Assembly (NCBI GenBank): GCA_049999725.1
Contig: JBNGIS010015046.1
Span: 17,277-37,981, forward strand
Direction: 5' to 3'
DNA from: Haplomitrium mnioides
Lineage: Eukaryota; Marchantiophyta; Haplomitriopsida; Calobryales
DNA length: 20,705 nucleotides
Shown here piece after piece: positions 11,130-20,120 of this stretch (positions within the stretch are counted from its first letter, which is position 1; each line of letters begins with the position of its first letter). Under the pieces are notes generated by a model. It was given only the letters and a program-made list of their open reading frames with translations. It did no database searches and had not been told where the DNA came from. The translations under genes and the position numbers were made by a program.

Positions 11130-11585
11130 AATGCATATTTTAATGTGGCCTTATAAAGACAAGGATGCATCTGCAAGTTCAATGCATATTTTCATGTTGC
11201 TTACTATAGACAATGACACATATTTGAGTTCAATGAATATTTTCATTTGGCCTTATATACACAAAGACAGATGTGCGAGTTAAATGCATATTTTCATGTT
11301 GGGTATACACATAAGGTTGCACACGTGCGATCAATGCAAATTTAAATGTGGCCTAATACACACAAGGAAGTATTTGTGAGTTTAGTGCATATTTTCATGT
11401 GGCCTTTTACAAACCAGAACGCACGTGTGAGTTCAAAGCATATTATCATGTTGCCTATACACACAAGGTTGCATGTGTGAGTTCAATATACATTTTCATG
11501 TGGTCTTATACACACAAATATACATGTGTGAGTTGAATGCATATTTTCATGTAGCCTAATACACACAAACACGCATGTCCTAGTT
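11130..11585. repeat. P module copy 3 (nine monomers)
   Basis: The run is CTTATAAAGACAAGG with GCATCTGCAAG; ACTATAGACAATGAC; TTTGGCCTTATATAC; GTTGGGTATACACAT (11298) with GTGCGATC; AATTTAAATGTGG with GGAAGTATTTG; GGCCTTTTACAAACC; CATATTATCATGTTGCC with AAGGTTGCATG (11469); AATATACATTTTCATG; TAGCCTAATACACACAAAC. Offsets of 168 and 339 bp match the other copies. The tenth monomer is replaced at about 11586 by another CTTTATAAAGACAAGG/GCATCTGCAAG monomer, as if the module restarted and then jumped to the Q at 11704. Confidence 0.85.
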
Positions 11586-11703
11586 CAATGCATATTTTCA
11601 TGTGGCTTTATAAAGACAAGGATGCATCTGCAAGTTCAATGCATATTTTCATATGGCATTATGCACACAAGGAAAAATGTGTAAGTTCAATGCATATTTC
11701 CAT

Positions 11704-11990
11704 GTTGGGCACACACACAAAGATGCATGTGTCGGATCAATGCATATTTCCATGTGCCATAATGCACACAATAACACATGTGTGAGTTTAATCCATATTT
11801 TCATGTGGCCTAATCCAAACAAGAACCCATGTGTGAGTTCAATGCACATTTCCATGGGAGCTAGTACATACAAGAACGCATATGTGAGTTCAATGCATAT
11901 TTTCTTGTCGCCTTATACACACAAATACGCATGTGTGAGTTTAATGCATTGCTTCATGTAACCAAGTACACACAAGGATGCATGTGTGAG
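11704..11990. repeat. Q module with R tail
   Basis: GTTGGGCACAC at 11704, CGGATCAATGC, a GTGCCATAATGC monomer, AATCCATATT with CTAATCCAAAC, CATGGGAGCTAGTAC, then a monomer with TCGCCTTATAC and CATTGCTTCATGTAACC near 11946. The P module that follows has its GTTGGA marker at 12415, 711 bp from this Q marker, the same Q-to-P distance as in three other places. Confidence 0.7.
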
Positions 11991-12245
11991 CTCAATGCAT
12001 ATTTCCATGTGGCCTAATGCACAAAAAGATGCGTGTCTGAGTTCAATGCATATTTTCATGTGGCCTATACACACAAGGGCGCATGTGTGAGTTCAATGCA
12101 TATTTTCATGTGGCCTAATACACACAATGACACATGTGTGAGTTCAATCCATATTTTCATTTGGCCCAATGCACACAAGGATGCATGTGTGAGTTTAATG
12201 CACATTTTTATGTTGTATAATACCTACAAGAACACATGTGTGGTT

Positions 12246-12748
12246 CAATGCATATTTTCATGTGGCCTTTCATAGACAAGGATGCATCTACAAGTTCAAT
12301 GCATATTTTCATATCGCCTAATACAGACAATCACATATATGTGAGTTCAATGCATATTTTCATTTGGCTTTGTACATACAAAGTTAGATGTGTGAGTTCA
12401 ATGCATATTTTCATGTTGGATTACATAGAAGGACGCATATGTGGGATCAATGCCAATTTTAGTGTGGCTAATACAAACAAGGAGGCATGTGTGAGTTCAG
12501 TGCATATTTTCATGTGGCCTTTCACAAACAAGGACATACATGTGAGTTCAATGCATATTATCATGTTACTTGTACACACAAGATTGCATGTGTGAGTTCA
12601 ATATACATTTTCATGTGGCCTTATACACACAAAAATGCATATGTGAGTTGAATGCATATTTTCATGTAGCCTAATACACACAAACACACATGTCTGATTT
12701 CAATACATATTTACATGTGGCCTATAAAACAAGAACGCATGTATACGT
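12246..12748. repeat. P module copy 4 (ten monomers, 503 bp)
   Basis: The order is CCTTTCATAGACAAGG with GCATCTACAAG; ACAGACAATCACAT; TTTGGCTTTGTACAT; GTTGGATTACATAG (12415) with GTGGGATC; AATTTTAGTGTGG with GGAGGCATG; CCTTTCACAAACAAGG; CATATTATCATGTTACTTG with AAGATTGCATG (12584); AATATACATTTTCATG; TAGCCTAATACACACAAAC; GGCCTATAAAACAAG. Confidence 0.85.
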
Positions 12749-13124
12749 TCAATGCATATTTTCATGTGGTCTAATACACACAAAGACACATGTGTGAGTT
12801 CAATCCATATATATTTATTTAGCCTAATACACACCAAAATGCTTCTACAAGTTCAATGCATATTTTCATGTCGCCTAATACACACAATGACGCATACGTG
12901 AGTTCAATGCATATTTTCATGTGCTCTAATACATATAAGAATTCATCTATGAGTTAAATGCACATTTTCATGTGGTCTAATACACACAAAGACACATGTG
13001 TGAGTTCAATCCATATTTTCATTTCGATTAATACACACAACAATGCATCTGTAAGTTCAATGCATATTTTCATGTGGCTTAATACACACAAGGACAGATG
13101 TGTGAGTTCAATGAAAATTTTCAT

Positions 13125-13450
13125 GTTGGGTATACACACAAAGACGCATGTGTCGGATCAATGCATATTTTCATGTGCTATAATACAAACAAGAACACAT
13201 GTGTGAGTTCAATCCATATTTTCATGTAGCCTAATACAAACAATGACCTATGTGTGAGTTCAATACATATTTTCATGGAGGCTAATATGTACAAGAACGC
13301 ATGTGTGAGTTCAATGCAAATTTTTATGTTGCGTATATACAAAAAGACGCATGAGTGAGTTCAATGCATATTTTCATGTGTCCTAATACACACAAATACG
13401 CATGTGTGAGTTCAATGCATTGTTTCATATGGCCAAGTACACACAAGAGC
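13125..13450. repeat. Q module with R tail
   Basis: GTTGGGTATAC at 13125, CGGATCAATGC, GTGCTATAATAC, AATCCATATT with CTAATACAAAC, CATGGAGGCTAATATG, a TTGCGTATATAC 50-bp monomer and CATTGTTTCATATGGCC near 13420. This is the closest match in order to the block at 9269-9600. Confidence 0.75.
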
Positions 13451-13464
13451 GCATGTGTGAGTTC

Positions 13465-13486
13465 AATGCATATTTCCACCTCGCCC
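13465..13486. repeat. Truncated 22-bp monomer
   Basis: AATGCAT starts at 13465 and 13487 are 22 bp apart. The intervening CATATTTCCACCTCGCCC runs straight into the next AATGCATATT, so about 29 bp of the unit is missing. Confidence 0.7.
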
Positions 13487-13958
13487 AATGCATATTTTCA
13501 TGTGGCCTATACAGACAATGGCACATGTATGAGTTCAATGCTATTTTCATGTGGCTTAATACACAAAAGAACACATGTGTGAGTTCAATCTATATATTCA
13601 TTTGGGCTAATACGCATTAGGATGCATCTGCAAGTTCAATGCATATTTTAATGTCCTCTAGTACACACAATGATGCATGTGTGAGTTCAATGCATATTTT
13701 CATGTGGCCTAATGCATACAAGAATGCATATGTGAGTTCAATGCACATTTTCAACTAACCTACTACACAGAAAAATACATGTGTGAGTTCAATCCATATT
13801 TTCATTTCAATTAATACACACAAGGATGCATCTACAAGTTCAATGCATATTTTCATGTCGCTTAATACACACAGTGACGCATATATGAGTTCAATGCATA
13901 TTTTCATGTGGCCTAATACACACAAGGGCAGATGTGTGAGTTCAATGCACATTTTCAT

Positions 13959-14170
13959 GTTGGACATACACACAAAGACACATGTGTTGGATCAATGCAT
14001 ATTTTCACGTGCTATAATACACACAAGAACGCATGTGTGAGTTCAATACATATTTTCATATGGTCTAATACAAACAAAGACCCATGTGTGATTTCAATAC
14101 ATATTTTCATAGATGCTAGTATATACAAGAACACATATGTGAGTTCAATGCAAATTTTTATGTTTCCTAT
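13959..14170. repeat. Q module, partial R tail
   Basis: GTTGGACATAC at 13959, TTGGATCAATGC, CACGTGCTATAATAC, a CTAATACAAAC monomer, CATAGATGCTAGTATAT, then a TTTCCTATAGAT monomer ending in a 10-A run at 14175-14184. The usual CATTGTTTCAT monomer does not follow. Confidence 0.65.
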
Positions 14171-14350
14171 AGATAAAAAAAAAACAAATAGGTGAGTTAA
14201 ATGTATATTTTCATGTAGCATAATACATACAAGGACACATGTGAGTTCAATCCATGTTTTCATTTGGCCAAATACACACAAGAATGCATGTGTGAGTTTA
14301 ATGCACATTTTTATGTGGCCTAATATACACAAGAACATATGTGTGAGTTC

Positions 14351-14854
14351 AATGCATATTTTCATATGGCCTTATAAAGACATTGATGCACTTGCAAGTT
14401 CATTGCTAATTTTCATGTCACCTAATATAGACAATGACACATATGTGAGTTCAATGCGTATTTTCATTTGGCACTATACACACAAAGACAAATGTGTGAG
14501 TTCAATGCATATTTTCATGTTCGGTATATACAGAAAGACACATGTGTGGGATCACTGCAAATTTTAATGTGGCCTAATACACACAAGGAGGCATGTGTGA
14601 GTTCAATGCATATTTTCATGTGGCCTTTTACAAACAATGACGCATGTGTGAGTTCAATGCATATTATCATGTTGCTTGTACACACAAGGTTGCATGTGTG
14701 AGTTCAATATACATTTTCATATGGCCTTATACACACAAAGATGCATATGCGAGTTGAATGCATATTTTCATGTAGACCAATACACACAAACACGTTTATC
14801 TGAGTTCAATGCATATTTTCATATGGCTTATACACACAAGAACGCATGTGTGAG
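14351..14854. repeat. P module copy 5 (ten monomers, 504 bp)
   Basis: The order is CCTTATAAAGACATTG with GCACTTGCAAG; ATATAGACAATGAC; TTTGGCACTATACAC; GTTCGGTATATACAG (14519) with GTGGGATC; AATTTTAATGTGG with GGAGGCATG; GGCCTTTTACAAAC; CATATTATCATGTTGCTTG with AAGGTTGCATG (14690); AATATACATTTTCATATGG; TAGACCAATACACACAAAC; ATGGCTTATACACAC. It is closest to copy 4, with which it shares the TTGTACACACAAG variant. Confidence 0.85.
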
Positions 14855-15075
14855 TTCAATGCATATTTTCTTATGGCTTTTTACACACAAGAACACATGT
14901 GTGAGTTCAATCCTTTTTTCATTTGGCCTAATACACACCAGTATGCATCTGCAAGTTCAATGCATATTTTCATGTCGCCTAATACACACAATGACATATA
15001 TGTGAGTTCAATGCATATTTTTATGTGGCTTAATATACACAAGGACAGTTGTGTAAGTTCAATGCGCATTTTCAT

Positions 15076-15290
15076 GTTGGGTATACACACAAAGACGCAT
15101 GTGTTGGATCAATGCATATTTTCATGTGCCCTAATACATACAAGCACGCATGTGTGAGTTCAATGCATATTTTCATGTGGTCTTATACAAACAAGGACCC
15201 ATGTGTAAATCCAATGCATATTTTCATGAGGGCTAATACATACAAAAATGCATGTGTGAGTTCAATGCATATTTTCATGTGGCTATACAT
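15076..15290. repeat. Q module, last typical copy
   Basis: GTTGGGTATAC at 15076, TTGGATCAATGC, GTGCCCTAATAC, a CTTATACAAAC monomer with AAGGACCCATG, then CATGAGGGCTAATAC. To the right of about 15.4 kb no typical GTTGGG Q marker is seen; the GAGATC-type blocks take its place. Confidence 0.65.
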
Positions 15291-16172
15291 TCAAGTGCAT
15301 ATATGTGAGTTCAATACATATTTTTGTGTGGCATAATACACACAATAATGGATGTGTGAGGTTAATGCCTATTTTCATGTGGCTTTATACACACAATGAC
15401 ACTAATGTGAGTTCAATTCAAATTTTCATGTGGCTTAACACATATAAAGACATATGTGTGAGATCAATGCATATTTTCATGTGGCCTATATACACAAGAA
15501 CGCATGTGTGAGATCAATGCATATTTGTATGTGGCTAAATACACACAATGACACATGTTTGAGTTCAATCCATGTTTTCTTTTGGTCTCGTACACACAAT
15601 GACACATGTCTATGTTCAATGCATATTTTCATGTGGTCTAATACACAAAAAGACACATGTGTGTGCTCAATACATATTTCCATGTGGCATTATCCACAAA
15701 AGGACGCATGTGTGAGTTCAATGCATTATTTTTTTTTGCCTATACAGACAAGCCTGCATCTCTGAGTTCATTGCATATTTTCATATGGCTTAATACACAC
15801 AAGGATGCATGTGTGAGTTCAATGCATATTTTCATGTAGCCTAATACACACAAGAACACATGTGTGTTTTCAATGCATATTTTCATGTGGACTGATACAC
15901 ACAAGATTACATTTGTGAGTTTAATGCACATTTGCATGTTGCCTTATACACACAAAGACGCAAGTGTGAGTTTAATGCATATTTTTGTGTGGCCTAATAT
16001 CTAAAAGAACGCATGTATGAGTTCAATGCATATTTTCATATGGTCTAAGATACACAATAACCCATGTGTGAGTTCAATGCATGTTTTCTTCTAGTACATA
16101 CCAAAACACATATATAAGTTTGATGCATTTTTTCATAAAGCTTAATACAGACTAGGATGGAAATAAGAGTTC

Positions 16173-16199
16173 AATGCACAAAGACGCATGTGTGAGCTC
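16173..16199. repeat. Truncated 27-bp monomer
   Basis: AATGCA starts at 16173 and 16200 are 27 bp apart. CAATGCACA runs directly into AAGACGCATG, so about 24 bp including the ATTTTCATGTGG segment is missing. ACACA-type microhomology could have mediated the loss. Confidence 0.7.
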
Positions 16200-17010
16200 A
16201 ATGCATATATTCATGTGGCCTAATACACACAAAGACCTATATGTGAGTTCAATATATATTTATACGTAGCTCAATACACACATAACGCATGTGTTAGTTC
16301 AATTCATATTTTCATGTGGCCTAATACACACAAGAACACATGTGTGAGTTGAATCCATATTTTTATTTGGCCTAATACACATGAGGACGCATGTATCAGT
16401 TTAATGCATAATTTCATATGGCCTAGTAGACATAACAATGCATGTATGAGTTCAATGCGTGTATTCATGTGGCCTAATACACACAAAGACGTATATGTCA
16501 GTTCAATGCATATTTTCATGTGGCCAAATAGATACAAGCACGTATGTGTGAGTTCAATGCATATATTGATGTGGCTCAAAACACACAATGTTGCATCTGT
16601 GAGTTCAATGCAAATTTTCATTTGGGCTAGTACACACAAGGACACACGTGTGAGTTCAATGGATATTTTCAAGTTACCTATACACACAAAGGCGCATGTG
16701 TGAGTTCAATGCACATTTTCATGTGGCATAATACACACAAGGATGTATGTGTGAATTTAATGCATATTTTCATGTGGGCTTGTACACATCGGGACACATT
16801 TATGAGTTCAATGCATATTTTCATGTTGCCTAGTACTCACAAGGACACGTGTGTAAGTTCAATGCATATTTTCATGTGGCCTAGTACAGACAAGGACTTA
16901 TATGTGAGTTCAATGCATATCTTCATGTTACCTATACAGACAAGTACCCATGTGTGAGTTCAATGCATATTTGTGTATGGCATAATACACAAAGACGCAT
17001 GTGTGAGTTC

Positions 17011-17027
17011 AATGCATATATGAGTTC
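17011..17027. repeat. 17-bp partial duplication inside a monomer
   Basis: AATGCAT starts at 16962, 17011 and 17028, giving steps of 49 and 17 bp. The string TGAGTTCAATGCATATA is followed at once by a second TGAGTTCAATGC. The paralogous position near 19150-19170 lacks the extra 17 bp, so this is best read as a private insertion or duplication in this copy. Confidence 0.65.
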
Positions 17028-17886
17028 AATGCACATTTGTATGTGTTCTAATACACACAAAATTACATATGTGATTTCAATGCATATTTTCATGTGGACT
17101 AATACACATGACGACACATATATGAGTTGAATGCATATTTTCATGTTGGCTTATACACACAAAGATGCATGTGAAAGTTCAATGCATATTTTTATGTGGT
17201 CTAATACAAACAATAATGGATGTGTGAGTTCAATGCATGTTTTCTTGTGGCCAAATACACACCAAATTACATAAATGAGTTCAGTGCATATTTTCATATG
17301 GCCCAATACACACAAGAACACATATGTAACTTTAATGCACATTTGTGTATGGCCTTATACACACTATAACAGATGTGTGACTCGATGCATATTTTCATCT
17401 TGTCTAATACACACAAGAACGCATGTGTGAGTTCAATGAATATTTTCATGGGCGCTAATACATACAAGAACGCATGTGTTAGTTCAATGCATATTTTTAT
17501 GTTGCCTATACACAAAAGGATGTATGTGTGAGTTCAATGCATTTTTTCATGTGGTATGCATCACACACAAAGACGCATGTGTGAGTTCAATGCTTGTTTT
17601 CATGTGGCGTAGTATACACAATGACGCATGTGTGAGTTCAATGTATATTTCCATATGACGTAATACATACAAAGACGCGTGTCTAAGTTCAATGCATATA
17701 TCATGTGGCCTATATGCACAAAGACGCATGTGTGAGTTCATTGCATATTTTCATGTGGCCTAGTACACACAAGGATGGATGTGTGAGTTCAATGCATATT
17801 TTCATGTGGTCTTATACACATAATGACACATGTGTGAGTTCAATCCATTTTTTCATGTAGCCTAACACACACAAAGACATGTGTGT

Positions 17887-20120
17887 GAGATCAATGCATA
17901 TTTGCATGTGGCCTTTACACACAAGGACGCATGTGTGAGATCAATGCACATTTTCATGTGGCTTAATACACACAATGACACATGTTTGAGTTCAATCCAT
18001 GTTTTCGTGTGGTCTAATACACACAATGACACATGTTCGAGTTCAATGGATATTTTCATGTGGTGTTATGCACACAAAGATGCATGCGTGAGTTCTATGC
18101 ATAATTTTATGTGGGCTTATACACAGAAGATCACATGTGTGAGATCAATGCATGTTTTCATGTTGCATATACGCACAAGTATGCATCTATGAGCTCAAAA
18201 CATATTTTTATGTGGTTTAATACACACAAGAACACATGTGTGAGTTCAATGCATATTTTTTTGTGGTCTAATACACTTAAAGATGCATGTGTGAGTTCAA
18301 TGCATATTTTCTTGTGGTATAATATACCTAAAGATGCATGTGTGAGTTCAATGCATATTTTCATGTGGATTGATGCACACAATGACATATCTGTTAGTTC
18401 AATGCACATTTTCATATTGCTTCATACAAACAAAGATGTAGTGTGAGTTCAATGCATATTTTCATGTGGCTTAATGCACACAAGAATGCATGTGTGAGTT
18501 CAATGCATAATTTCATATGGCTTAGGACATACAATAATGCATGTGTGAGCTCAATGCATGTTTTCTTGTAGTGTAGTACACACCAGAACACATATATGAG
18601 TTTGATTAATTTTTTCATATGGCTTACTACACATTAGAACGAATGTGTGGGTTCAATGCACATTTTTATGTTGTCTATACACAGAAAGACGCATGTGTGA
18701 GTTCAATGCATATTTTTATGTTGCACAATACACACAATGATGCATGTATGAGTTCAATGCATATTTTTATTTGGGCTAATACACTCAAGAACATATGTGA
18801 GTTCAATGCATATTTTCATGTGGCATAATACACACAAAGACATATGTGTGAGTTTAATGCATACTTTCATGCAGGCTTGTGCACACTGGGACACATTTAT
18901 GAGTTCAATATTAATTTTCATGTCGTGTAGTTCACACACGGATGCATCTATGAGTTCAATGCATATTTTCATATGGCCTAGTACAGACAAGGACTTATAT
19001 GTGAGTTCAATGCATATTTTCATGCTACCTATACAGACAAGAACACATGTGTGAGCTCAATGCATATTTTCATGCTACCTATACAGACAAGGACGCATGT
19101 GTGAGTTCAATGCATATTTACATTTGGCATCATACACACAAGGATGGATATATGAGGTCAATGCATATTTGTATGTGTTCTAATACACACAAAGATACAT
19201 ATGTGAGTTCAATGCATACTTTCATGTGGACTAATATACACAACGATGCATCTGTGAGTTGAATGCATATTTTCATGTTGGTAAATACACACAAAAATGC
19301 ATGTGTGAGTTCAATGCATATTTTTATATAGCCTAATACAAACAATAACACATGTGTGAATTCAATGCATGTTTTCTTGTGGCCTAGTATACACTAAATT
19401 ACATATATGAGTTCAATGCACATTTTCATATGGCCCAATACACACAAAGACGCATATGCAAATTTAATGCACATTTTTGTGTCGCCTAATACACACTATA
19501 ACAAATGTATGACTTAATGCATATTTTCATGTGGTCCAATATAGACAAGACCACATGTGTGAGTTCAATGAATATTTTCATGTTGACTAATACATACAAG
19601 AACACATATGTTAGTTCAATACATATTTTTATGTTGCATATATAGAAAAGAAGGCATGTGTGAGTTCAATGCATTTCTTCATGTGGTCTAATACACAGAA
19701 AGACGCATGTATGAGTTCAATGCATATTTTCATGTGGCGTAGTACACACAATAATGCATCTCTGAGTTCAATCCATATTTTCATTTGTCCTAATACACAC
19801 AAGAACCCATGTGTGAGTTTAATGCACATTTTCATGTGGTCTAATACATACTAGGATGCATGTGTGAGTTCAGTGCATATTTTCATATAGCTTAATGCAC
19901 ACGATAACGCATGTGTGAGTTCAATACATATTTTCATGTTGCTTCCACACACAAGTGGGCATGCGTGAGTTCAATGCATATTTTCATGTGGCATAATACA
20001 CACAAGGATTTATATGTGAGTTCAATGCCTATTTTCATGTGGCCTTATACACACAATGACACATGTGTGAGCTCAATCCAAATTTTCATATGGCCTTAAC
20101 ACACACAAGAACATATGTGT
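17887..20120. repeat. Long higher-order unit S, copy 2 (about 2.23 kb)
   Basis: It opens with the GTGAGATCAATGCAT pair and an AATCCATGTTTTCGTG monomer, as in copy 1. It repeats the internal landmarks GGGACACATTTATGAG (18888), GGACTTATATGTGAG (18991), GTATGTGTTCTAATAC (19171; 17039 in copy 1), ACACTATAAC (about 19493) and the AATGAATATTTTCATG, ATGTTAGTTCAAT, 50-bp monomer series (about 19560-19660; about 17430-17520 in copy 1). It is about 200 bp, or four monomers, shorter overall than copy 1. Confidence 0.7.
19021..19120. repeat. Local duplication of a single 50-bp monomer
   Basis: CATGCTACCTATACAGACAA occurs at 19021 and again at 19071, exactly 50 bp apart. The paralogous position near 16926 has only one CATGTTACCTATACAGACAA. 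The duplication therefore arose after the two long S copies separated, and the near-identity of the two monomers fits a recent event by slippage or unequal exchange. Confidence 0.8.

Larger units (their letters stand above)
15455..17886. repeat. Long higher-order unit S, copy 1 (about 2.43 kb)
   Basis: It starts with two consecutive GTGAGATCAATGCAT monomers (the first with a shortened GGCCTATATAC), then an AATACACACAATGACAC monomer and an AATCCATGTTTTC monomer with two further AATGACAC ends. The same run opens the next copies at about 17887 and 20121. Further shared landmarks inside are GGGACACATTTATGAG (16791, paralogue 18888) and GGACTTATATGTGAG (16894, paralogue 18991), both 2097 bp apart, and ACACTATAAC (17361, paralogue about 19493), 2132 bp apart. 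Differences in spacing show internal gains and losses of monomers between copies. Confidence 0.7.

Noticed and set aside
14175-14184. Ten-A run as a possible retroposon poly(A) tail
   Set aside because: It lies inside a monomer whose flanks keep the satellite register, with no inserted sequence upstream. Replication slippage explains it better. The same applies to the T-run near 15729-15737.
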